From: a virus
DNA length: 20,454 bases
Strand: one strand, 5' to 3'
IMG/VR virus record: IMGVR_UViG_3300037089_000020
Span: 1-20,454 of that record
In this document: one piece after another, positions 13,809 to 20,454 of the stretch
How positions within the stretch are numbered: position 1 is the first letter of the stretch
Layout of the letters: the number at the start of each line of letters is the position of its first letter
Made by a program: the position numbers and the translations under genes
The notes under the pieces: generated by a model
Databases searched by the model: none
What the model was told of the DNA's origin: nothing
The model's input: the letters and a program-made list of their open reading frames with translations, nothing else

Positions 13809-15125
13809 TTATTCCACGAAGCTTCGGTCCCATGTCCACGAATACGCAAGCGTAAGCGTCTGCGAGGTGTACTTGGACTGCGATTGCTCGAACAAGAATG
13901 TGAACCCCTGATAATCCGCCGAGCCGGGGTCATAGTTATTAGGGGAAACGCTTCCTTGCCCAATACCCATACTACGAAGCTTAAGACTGTTCGCTTGAGC
14001 AATAGAAAATACCCCTGTTTTTCGAACAGTGTACGTCCCATTGACATAGGCATCCTTTGTAGTTTGGGTATTCCAATTGCCTCGGGACACAGCAGTATTG
14101 AATGGTCGAAGTGACTGCGAATCCTCGGAAAGCCAAAAATAGCAGAACTGTCCATCGCCCGAAGGTTCCAGCGAATAAAACCCACTTGATTGACCAGTGT
14201 TATAGATGTTTTGGATAGTTCCATAAGCATATCCATCTTGAGTCGGATTGCTCCATATGGCTTGCATTGACTCAGAACCATTAGTATTGGTTGCAGGAGC
14301 AATTGGCCAGTTAGCAGCCCCACCAACCCCATTGATAACCACGTTTGGCCGTGATACAGACGACGTTGGTGCAAGTTTCACTTGGAGTTGGAACACAACT
14401 CTCAAAAGTTGACTGACACCCACGGGAATAACCACTGGAAGGCGCAAACGACTAAACGTCGTATTTGGTGCAAGACGAGTGCCGCTCCAACCTACACCGA
14501 TTTCGGTATAGTTTCTTGCAGAAGTCTCAGTGGGGAAGTCAAACGTCCTACGCAGGGTCAACGTATCTGATAAGATACTGCTTCCACAATTTCCAGTCCC
14601 CGTGAGATAACTTGTAGAACGACTCACTTCGGACTCTAAACTCGTCTGCGAGGTTTTCCAGACAGTAAACGTAGTTGGTGGAATAGATTGCGATAGACTA
14701 CACGTTGCCGTTAGAGCAGTAATAGCCGTGGTAATTTGAACGTGGTCGGTTGTTCCAGCGGGAACCGAGTCGAATACAATCACATCACCGAGTTCGAGGT
14801 TTTGTGGGTAGTACGCCAAATATGGAGTTGTAAACCCCGTAAATGTTCCATCTGGGTACAGAGTAAGCCCATAGTAGCTTTGAGATACTTGAGCCGTTGC
14901 TCCAACGATGCTGTTTGGCCTTGTTCCCACCCCACCCATTGCGTACAAAAACGAATTGGCGTAGGTTCGGGAAGCAATACCATCCATACCGTTGTTCAAG
15001 ATTAAGTTCTTGGTAAATTCTGGTTGTTCCAGAACTACCTCACCTGTGTTGGCATCAACAACCATCGCCCTGAATCTTCCTTCAAGGGTGTGGCTCATTC
15101 CGCCAAAGTTTTGTGTTGTGTTCAT
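13809..15125 (-). CDS. Virion-associated structural protein (tail fibre or decoration type)
   Basis: The 438-aa protein is Thr/Ser/Gly/Asn-rich with beta character throughout. The N-terminus has FTKNLILNNGMDGIA (38-52) followed by an FLYAMGGVGTRP segment, a pattern I associate with phage tail-fibre or collar-type proteins. A middle segment, RNYTEIGVGWSG, is followed by VVFQLQVKLAP, suggesting a capsid- or tail-exposed jelly-roll-like domain. It has no enzymatic motif. An AGGAGAG Shine-Dalgarno precedes the ATG at 15125, and its stop is 9 nt before the next gene. It lies between the two paralogous proteins, so all three probably assemble at the same site. No specific gene name is justified. 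Confidence 0.75.
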   Translation of the reverse strand: MNTTQNFGGMSHTLEGRFRAMVVDANTGEVVLEQPEFTKNLILNNGMDGIASRTYANSFLYAMGGVGTRPNSIVGATAQVSQSYYGLTLYPDGTFTGFTTPYLAYYPQNLELGDVIVFDSVPAGTTDHVQITTAITALTATCSLSQSIPPTTFTVWKTSQTSLESEVSRSTSYLTGTGNCGSSILSDTLTLRRTFDFPTETSARNYTEIGVGWSGTRLAPNTTFSRLRLPVVIPVGVSQLLRVVFQLQVKLAPTSSVSRPNVVINGVGGAANWPIAPATNTNGSESMQAIWSNPTQDGYAYGTIQNIYNTGQSSGFYSLEPSGDGQFCYFWLSEDSQSLRPFNTAVSRGNWNTQTTKDAYVNGTYTVRKTGVFSIAQANSLKLRSMGIGQGSVSPNNYDPGSADYQGFTFLFEQSQSKYTSQTLTLAYSWTWDRSFVE

Positions 15126-15153
15126 ATATTTCTCTCCTATTTGTTATGCGTCA

Positions 15154-15450
15154 TTAAGGAGGCGGTGCCCCCCACACTGACGCTGTGTAAAATCCTACGT
15201 TCGTTATGCTCGCATAATCATCATAACCCGTTGCGACGATAGCATTGAAAACCGATGCGCTGTAAAACGCTACGCTTGTTATTGACCCACTTTCTCCCGG
15301 GGTACTTCCAGTCACAAGCATCTGGAACAAAGACCCAGAGTAAAATCCCACGACAGAAAGTGATGCGCTATCTTGTGACCCAGTGGACATCACAACTGCA
15401 TCAAACAATGAGCCACTATAGAACCCAATACTTGTGATTGAGGCCGAATC
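15154..15450 (-). repeat. Tandem coding repeats, four units of 75-78 bp
   Basis: The 3' end of the 418-aa gene encodes four diverged units with a GFYSGS/GFYTAS core. They are similar in protein sequence but clearly diverged at base level, so the repeats are old and not a recent slippage event. Confidence 0.6.
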
Positions 15451-16410
15451 ATGTGGTTCAAAACTTCCCGATTGAACGACAGTTAATACTGTCGCCGAGA
15501 GGAACGAAACAACTCCCATAGACGGCGTGTCCGTATAACGCTCATTCGCTACACTACCGAATAAATATCCTGTTCTACTGCTTGGGTATTCAATAAATGG
15601 AACGGTTTCGAGAGATGCTGAATGGAATGCGGCGAATAAAGACGGGCTTACGCCTGATGTTCCGTCTGTAAATGGATAGGTAGTAGATGACCCGCTTATG
15701 AATCCTATATCCAAAGACCCGCTTTCAGATACAGAAGCAGAACGAGGCTTATTGTCATACGTGACACAAATACAACTTGACGTTCCCGGTAAAATTTCGT
15801 TGGACCCCGAGGGCCATGTTCGTACCTCTTGAACTTTGGAAAACAGGTTGTAGCCAGCGATGAGGTTTTGATACCCGTCGTCGAAAATCTCTACGTTGTC
15901 GTCGAGAAGAGTGTCATAGAAATGAACACTCTTAGGCTGTATTTTATCCCCGAATACAAGACGTGGAATACTAAACATCCGAAAGTGGTCGGCAAGATTT
16001 CGGAGAGTTTTGCTTAGAGGAAAGTCAATGTGTTCAACCCCAAAGATTTCCGTGGGATTATGGTAGGAATTGTAGAACGCATTCTTGGTCTGACGATGGA
16101 CAAGGGTCTGATAAGTTCCATCGGCGTTTCTTGCGTCGGAAGACGAATTGAAATTCGCTGACCCAGTGATACCCTCTTCATAACCAAGAGAGTCAATGTC
16201 TTGTTGTTCGAGTGCAATATCGCACTCTCTATTGATTACGGGGTTTCCCAAATTGTAATCAACGTAGTCGAGGGATATATTAGTGCCATTGGTATAAACC
16301 TCCGACTCTAGTATAACAGTGTCAGCGTTCTGAATGTTCGATAAAACACGGGCCTTAGCCGCAACGAACGGCGTCGTCGAGACATTCTGGTGATTGATGT
16401 GCTTTATCAT
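15154..16410 (-). CDS. Virion protein with paralogous N-terminal domain and tandem ~26-aa repeat tail
   Basis: This 418-aa protein has residues 1-215 paralogous to the protein at 13047-13799. Residues ~225-418 are Ser/Gly-rich and end with four tandem repeats of 25-26 residues starting at about 321, 347, 373 and 398, each of the form 'SASITSIGFYSGSLFDAVV'; the last is cut short by a GAPPP end. Weaker copies are visible at 255-315. Such repeats suggest an extended beta-structured shaft. The start is ATG 16410, shortly after the stop of the 386-aa gene; no clear Shine-Dalgarno is present. Repeat number could vary between related phages. Confidence 0.78.
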   Translation of the reverse strand: MIKHINHQNVSTTPFVAAKARVLSNIQNADTVILESEVYTNGTNISLDYVDYNLGNPVINRECDIALEQQDIDSLGYEEGITGSANFNSSSDARNADGTYQTLVHRQTKNAFYNSYHNPTEIFGVEHIDFPLSKTLRNLADHFRMFSIPRLVFGDKIQPKSVHFYDTLLDDNVEIFDDGYQNLIAGYNLFSKVQEVRTWPSGSNEILPGTSSCICVTYDNKPRSASVSESGSLDIGFISGSSTTYPFTDGTSGVSPSLFAAFHSASLETVPFIEYPSSRTGYLFGSVANERYTDTPSMGVVSFLSATVLTVVQSGSFEPHDSASITSIGFYSGSLFDAVVMSTGSQDSASLSVVGFYSGSLFQMLVTGSTPGESGSITSVAFYSASVFNAIVATGYDDYASITNVGFYTASVWGAPPP

Positions 16411-16425
16411 TCATTCAGTAAGAAC

Positions 16426-17586
16426 TTAGAAATCAAGTCTGACCTTGATGAGCAGTTCTTGGTCAAAGGACTTGACCGCTGGCCTGCTCATTTTTGCAAC
16501 AGCAACAAGTTCGTTGCTATCGTTGTACAGCCCAACTGTCGTGATGTAGGTTCGTGGGTCAGTAATGAAGTCTGCGTTATAGATTTGACCCTTTGGATGC
16601 TGACCATCGGTTCCGTCGTACACGTAAGTCGGGTTGTTGCTATAGTTGAAGTCACGGTTCATTACTCGAACGAAGTAATGGCGGGCAGGGACATATTCGG
16701 ATTTTCTGACATTCATCAGTTGACCCGAGCACAAGTTCATGGACTCAAACAGAGTTTTGTGGTTGTAAGTGTATTGAACATTCCCCGGCAGTGAGCCTGA
16801 GATGTATGGCCACGACCCATCAGATTGAACTGGCCCACCCGTGTTAGCACCTACGCCCGACCCACTTGTAATTCCAAGCTTTTGAGCCATAGCAGCAGCA
16901 TTGAGGACCACAATACCAACTTGTGGATAGAAAAGCCCAAGACCTTCGTAAGTTGCACTTGCGGAAGGGTTCGTCAAGCTTCCAGTTACAAGCTGATAGA
17001 CATACTGATTACGGGTTGAATAGATAGAGTCGTCAATCAAAGTGACAAGACCTTTTGAACCACTGAAATTGAGTTGTAGTAACCCCTCATCAATTCGGTC
17101 CTTCATTTTGTAAGCCGAGAAATTGATTACCCAAATGTCAGTTGCCGTAACCGTAGTGCTGGCACTTGTCATCGAAAACATTCCGTTAGTCGTGGCATTT
17201 ACGTCAGAATTGGAAAGCAAGATGTTCTTGTACTGAGTGTAAATGGCTTTGGTCGGAGATGCCTCAATGCTCGAAGATTCCGTGGTGAACGAACCACTTC
17301 CGATGTCACCATAAAAGTTTCCATAAGCGATGGAGAAGTACGGGTCGTAATTGACGTAGGACGATTGGTCTGGAAATACGTTCAGATAGTACATCGTATA
17401 GCGAACGTCATAGAACGAAGTTCCATACGAAGGCGACGGGGTGCCCGACCCCGTAATGCGCCAGAAGTCATCCGTGAAATTTCCTTGGTCCCATCCCGGC
17501 GAACCATCGGGCCAGAATCCACTTGCAACACGGGTAACACGACCAGCTACTACGTCTTTCTTTGGGTCAAATTGGTTGAATATCAT
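16426..17586 (-). CDS. Phage structural protein (FDP...GRV...SG-type family)
   Basis: The 386-aa product starts MIFNQFDPKKDVVAGRVTRV, then SGFWPDGSPGW, an N-terminal pattern I recognise in virion proteins of large tailed phages, usually in a cluster with the MAYIDN-type protein found just upstream here. The middle (about 170-240) has IDEGLLQLNFSGSKGLVTLI, consistent with a conserved core domain. The last ~38 residues (TTVGLYNDSNELVAVAKM to RLDF) match the end of the 806-aa adhesin, which suggests a common docking or trimerisation module. ATG 17586 lies 4 nt after the previous stop, with no Shine-Dalgarno. The exact structural role is unknown. Confidence 0.78.
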   Translation of the reverse strand: MIFNQFDPKKDVVAGRVTRVASGFWPDGSPGWDQGNFTDDFWRITGSGTPSPSYGTSFYDVRYTMYYLNVFPDQSSYVNYDPYFSIAYGNFYGDIGSGSFTTESSSIEASPTKAIYTQYKNILLSNSDVNATTNGMFSMTSASTTVTATDIWVINFSAYKMKDRIDEGLLQLNFSGSKGLVTLIDDSIYSTRNQYVYQLVTGSLTNPSASATYEGLGLFYPQVGIVVLNAAAMAQKLGITSGSGVGANTGGPVQSDGSWPYISGSLPGNVQYTYNHKTLFESMNLCSGQLMNVRKSEYVPARHYFVRVMNRDFNYSNNPTYVYDGTDGQHPKGQIYNADFITDPRTYITTVGLYNDSNELVAVAKMSRPAVKSFDQELLIKVRLDF

Positions 17587-17590
17587 ATGC

Positions 17591-18238
17591 TTATTGCGTT
17601 GTAGAAGGCGGGACTGTCACAGTAACTTCAATCGAAGTGCTACCGCCAGATTCATTCCCGATGATTGTTAAATTGGTCGTAGTCGTTTTGTTCAACCCGC
17701 TGTTTGGAACGAAGCGGAACGAGTTTCCGACAACGACTTGGGCACTGGCAATATTGATGTCCCCAGCAAAAGTTGGTACAGTATTGGAAACAGAATTGAC
17801 AGCATTGGTCTGTTGCACAATCAGAATACCCACGTTCTTGTTCCCAAGGATAGCCGTATAGCCCGCTTGCAAGTTGTAGGCGGGGTTGGTTGAGGGACTG
17901 ATAACGATGTCACCAGTGTAATCCTTCGTCACGAGAATCTTGTCTTGGGCGATAGTGATAACTGGGATGGACGTGACACCTTGGTTCAAAGTCACGAGTT
18001 TGTACTTCATCGTCTGAGTCTCGTCAGTAAGTGGCTCAAAGACAGGGGTGTTGCGTAGGGCAATATCGTAGAAGGCGCTTCCGTTGGGATGGTTCGGCTG
18101 ATACAGCGTATAGTCAATTTCGTCGTCTGCCAAGGCAAATGACGTAATGTTTAGGTTGCCGTTCTGCGCCAAAATCTGACGACCCTTTTGGGTGAGAACT
18201 GCATCTACGGTGATGGTTTGGTTGTCTATGTAGGCCAT
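17591..18238 (-). CDS. Phage structural protein (MAYIDN...VDAVLTQKGR family)
   Basis: The 215-aa product begins MAYIDNQTITVDAVLTQKGR, then NITSFALADDEIDYTLY, NGSAFYDIALRNTPVFEPL and ETQTMKYKLVTL. This set is strongly characteristic of a virion protein family in large phages, typically next to the FDP-type protein encoded downstream here. The N-terminal half is the conserved part; the C-terminal half (about 130-215) is Thr/Val/Ser-rich and probably an immunoglobulin-like beta domain. It is preceded by a promoter-like motif (18264-18273), so it may head the transcript covering the block to 12650. No enzymatic motif is visible. Confidence 0.83.
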   Translation of the reverse strand: MAYIDNQTITVDAVLTQKGRQILAQNGNLNITSFALADDEIDYTLYQPNHPNGSAFYDIALRNTPVFEPLTDETQTMKYKLVTLNQGVTSIPVITIAQDKILVTKDYTGDIVISPSTNPAYNLQAGYTAILGNKNVGILIVQQTNAVNSVSNTVPTFAGDINIASAQVVVGNSFRFVPNSGLNKTTTTNLTIIGNESGGSTSIEVTVTVPPSTTQ

Positions 18239-18263
18239 ATGCTTTTTATAAAGTGATGCTCAT

Positions 18264-18273
18264 CTATAAGTAT
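18264..18273 (-). promoter_or_regulatory. Promoter-like motif ATACTTATAG
   Basis: On the minus strand this reads ATACTTATAG, in the 52-nt gap upstream of the 215-aa structural gene, 25 nt before its ATG. It shares 8 of 10 bases with the copies at 1057-1066 and 12627-12636. Confidence 0.38.
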
Positions 18274-18290
18274 CAACGAGCCGTTGGTTT

Positions 18291-19079
18291 TTAGTGGTAA
18301 ATTACGTTGTCCGACTTGATAAGGTCAATGTTTGTGACCTGAGTGCTTTGAACGGGGTCACTTCCATCACTTAATCCTGTCGGCCCGATAGTTGTACCAT
18401 TCGTTTGCATTCCTTTTCGATAAGACGCCGAAGTTACGGCTCTATTGGCAAGTCCATAACTCATGAACCTTTCCAATGCAAAATACCCTCGCTTATGAAT
18501 GTAATGGTTCCTCGGATAACCACGAACGATTTCAAAATACGTACCGTCATCACGGTAAATTGGAGTTTGCATCAGGGCTGTATATTGGGGAGTACCCGAA
18601 TAAATTGGGTCATATCCATATACAGGATAACCACGCACAACACTTGCATTGGGGTTGTAACGCCATGTATAGTTGTTGAAAACCGTGTTAGGGCTATTAA
18701 GCCAAGTATTTGCCCCATGATACCATTCACTTCCTCCAACATGATTATTATTTTCCGCAGGGATGGAATCAATTGAGGAAGCAGTATAAACGCTGGTCAA
18801 AAAGAATGTGTCGCTTACGACCACATAATCATACAGATAGATGGAGTTAGTCGAGTAAACATTTGCCTTTGGGCTATCAGGAATAATATAGTCTGTCGTA
18901 GCTGTCATGCGGCGAATGGAACTGCTATGAATCTTAATCTCCGAAGAATTATCCGAACGAACATATGACCCTGACTTAGCATAAATTGTCTGCCGCTGCC
19001 ATCGTTTCAACAGAAACTCAGACTTCCCGTAAACCGGGTGTGGTTCCTTAAACATGTTGAAGAATATTTCACCATTCAT
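18291..19079 (-). CDS. Hypothetical virion protein, Tyr/Ser/Asn-rich
   Basis: The 262-aa product starts MNGEIFFNMFKEPHPVYGKS and is unusually rich in Tyr, Asn and Ser, with repeated 'RGYP' segments (around 148-151 and 185-188). It has no signal peptide or catalytic motif. I do not recognise the family. It follows the PKD-domain fibre gene by an 11-nt gap with AAGGA before the ATG, and precedes the conserved structural pair, so a tail-fibre connector or baseplate-associated role is plausible from context alone. Confidence 0.72.
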   Translation of the reverse strand: MNGEIFFNMFKEPHPVYGKSEFLLKRWQRQTIYAKSGSYVRSDNSSEIKIHSSSIRRMTATTDYIIPDSPKANVYSTNSIYLYDYVVVSDTFFLTSVYTASSIDSIPAENNNHVGGSEWYHGANTWLNSPNTVFNNYTWRYNPNASVVRGYPVYGYDPIYSGTPQYTALMQTPIYRDDGTYFEIVRGYPRNHYIHKRGYFALERFMSYGLANRAVTSASYRKGMQTNGTTIGPTGLSDGSDPVQSTQVTNIDLIKSDNVIYH

Positions 19080-19090
19080 AAATCAAATCC

Positions 19091-20454
19091 TTACACGGGG
19101 CAGGCCAATTTTGCGGTCCAAGCGGTGCCCGCCAGCGGCGACCACACACGTAGAATTGCATATGGCGTATTTGTTGTCTTAACGAAGGAATCTGACCATG
19201 CGCCCGGGGCTGCGGGCGGTGGAGCAGTTCGGATAGCCTCAGTGAATCCAAGAGCATTCAACGCCGCTCTATAGTTATTATTTCCGGAACTCATTGCTCC
19301 GTTCCAATACCCCTGTGGATTTATAACAACAACGCCGTCATAAATAACTTGGAATCGGTCTGGAACAGTGTAAGCACTAAAGGTAAGTACAACAGTTCCG
19401 GTGCCAGAACCAAGTTGAATTGGGTAATCTTTGTAATATGGATATGGAACTGCATTCCCCGAAGGACTTATAGCTCCACCACATGGAAGTGTCGGCGGAA
19501 TGACAATTGGAGGCGGTTCTGGCGTTGGACAACTCATTGTATAACTGCAAGTCGTGTTAAACGGATTGTAAACATTGACCGTTGTAATGTTGAAAGCATC
19601 CGTCTTGTTGAAGTAAAGGGTGCCACTTCCCGGGGTAGCCACAAGATTGTTGGTCGGGGAAATAGAAGCTGACAGATACGCCGGGGTCGGGCTGGGGCCA
19701 TAAGGAGCCATAGCATCGTTAATACTATCCACCATTGTCTGGTCTGCACTGCCGCTGCATAGCCACAGAGTATCCAACATTGTATTACCATTGATGGTTA
19801 CTACATAACGAGAAGCACTGGTAGCTACGTTGTAACTGAATGTCACGGGTGTCGTAAGGTGTCCGAGAGAACCAACGTACTGTTGATTGAAAGATTTGTC
19901 TCCGAAATTTCCGCCTGCGAAATCCTGCAAGTAAGTTCCACCGCAATTATCTGGTTGTGGAGCAACGACAATATAACTTGCGCTAGTATAAACATCCGAA
20001 TAAATATTCGAACATCCTATTGGATTCGTCCTTGCAGTCAACATGACAGTATAAGTCCCTGCATCCATGAACGATTGGGTTGGACCAAATGCTGTACTTG
20101 TAGCAGAACCAGAGCCGAATTGCCAGTAATAGTTATCAGCATTTGTGCTGAGATTACTGAAACTTACTTCCAATGGAGCCGTGCCCGTCTTCGGGCTGGC
20201 ATCAAAACCAGCCGTAATGATGTAATTAGTGACCGTAACGTAATTGATAAGAATCTTGTGAAGACCAAATGCTCCATACGTTCCCGTCAGTGTTACAGTG
20301 TACGTTCCCGATTCATCATAGCTGTGAGACGGGGCAAACTCAGTACTGCTATGCCCATCTCCAAAATTCCAGACATATTTGGTTGCCCCAAAAGAATTAT
20401 TTACGAACTGGACGGTCAGTGGGGCGTATCCAACGAGTGGAAGACTTTGAGCAT
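19091..20454 (-). CDS. Partial tail-fibre/adhesin protein with PKD domains and a duplicated Cys-bounded module
   Basis: The frame is open through the right edge, so the N-terminus is missing and 453 residues are visible. Two PKD-like domains come first. One has YVWNFGDGHSSTEFAP and SGTYTVTLTG; the second has ASPKTGTAPLEVSFSNLS, YYWQFGSG and AGTYTVMLTA. Two related modules of about 130-140 residues follow (visible residues ~170-309 and ~324-452). Each starts with CGG, contains a VTFSYN../VVLTFSAYTVPDRFQVIYDG core and ends with SCP or ACP. The spacing suggests a disulfide or metal bridge at each module boundary, though this is inference. An in-frame TTG at 20173 is inside a PKD domain and is not the real start. 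The likely role is a receptor-binding or fibre protein. Confidence 0.83.
   Translation of the reverse strand, partial: AQSLPLVGYAPLTVQFVNNSFGATKYVWNFGDGHSSTEFAPSHSYDESGTYTVTLTGTYGAFGLHKILINYVTVTNYIITAGFDASPKTGTAPLEVSFSNLSTNADNYYWQFGSGSATSTAFGPTQSFMDAGTYTVMLTARTNPIGCSNIYSDVYTSASYIVVAPQPDNCGGTYLQDFAGGNFGDKSFNQQYVGSLGHLTTPVTFSYNVATSASRYVVTINGNTMLDTLWLCSGSADQTMVDSINDAMAPYGPSPTPAYLSASISPTNNLVATPGSGTLYFNKTDAFNITTVNVYNPFNTTCSYTMSCPTPEPPPIVIPPTLPCGGAISPSGNAVPYPYYKDYPIQLGSGTGTVVLTFSAYTVPDRFQVIYDGVVVINPQGYWNGAMSSGNNNYRAALNALGFTEAIRTAPPPAAPGAWSDSFVKTTNTPYAILRVWSPLAGTAWTAKLACPV

Noticed and set aside
19091-20173. Fibre gene starting at 20173
   Set aside because: That start is a TTG in the middle of a PKD domain; the frame stays open to the window edge and encodes the rest of that domain and another PKD domain.

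Overview
The window reads as part of a large tailed double-stranded DNA bacteriophage genome, probably myovirus-like or jumbo-phage-like. This is inferred from phage replication and recombination genes next to a long run of beta-rich, Ser/Gly/Thr-rich virion proteins, tight packing on the minus strand, stop/start overlaps, and free-standing homing endonucleases. No tRNA, rRNA, CRISPR array or bacterial housekeeping gene was seen. The host cannot be named. PKD domains, FG-GAP-like repeats, dockerin-like calcium loops and the 'PDRFxVxYDG' fibre module are common in the Bacteroidetes and Verrucomicrobia world, but that is only a hint.

Layout by region. (1) 1-1029, minus: the N-terminal part of a virion structural protein that runs off the left edge. 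(2) 1071-7265, minus: a compact nucleic-acid module in the order metallophosphoesterase, five-repeat zinc-ribbon protein, CHC2/TOPRIM-type primase, and a single-chain Mre11-Rad50 (SbcD-SbcC) fusion. The genes are separated by 4 nt, 39 nt and an ATGA overlap. (3) 7266-9864: an accessory island with two paralogous GIY-YIG/NUMOD3 homing endonucleases (one on plus, one on minus), a T5orf172-type GIY-YIG protein, a small four-cysteine protein, a RuvC-like resolvase and a ribbon-helix-helix-like protein. Several of these genes are coupled by ATGA/GTGA overlaps, and the island ends at a hairpin terminator (9814-9838). (4) 9865-20454, minus: virion and adhesin genes, including an FG-GAP/dockerin-like protein, two paralogous proteins with the same N-terminal domain and different C-terminal tails, known phage structural families, and a partial PKD-domain fibre protein running off the right edge.

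How they work together. The primase, Mre11-Rad50 fusion and RuvC-like nuclease fit recombination-dependent replication and branch resolution. The homing enzymes are mobile elements lodged in that area. The large minus-strand block builds the exposed parts of the particle. A 10-base A/T-rich motif (best form ATATGTATAG) lies just upstream of five minus-strand genes and looks like a phage promoter class.

Main points for follow-up: the Mre11-Rad50 fusion, a three-frame discontinuity at 12650-13799 that looks like one gene split by two minus-one shifts, the separated dockerin-like loops in an FG-GAP adhesin, and the homing-endonuclease island around the resolvase gene.
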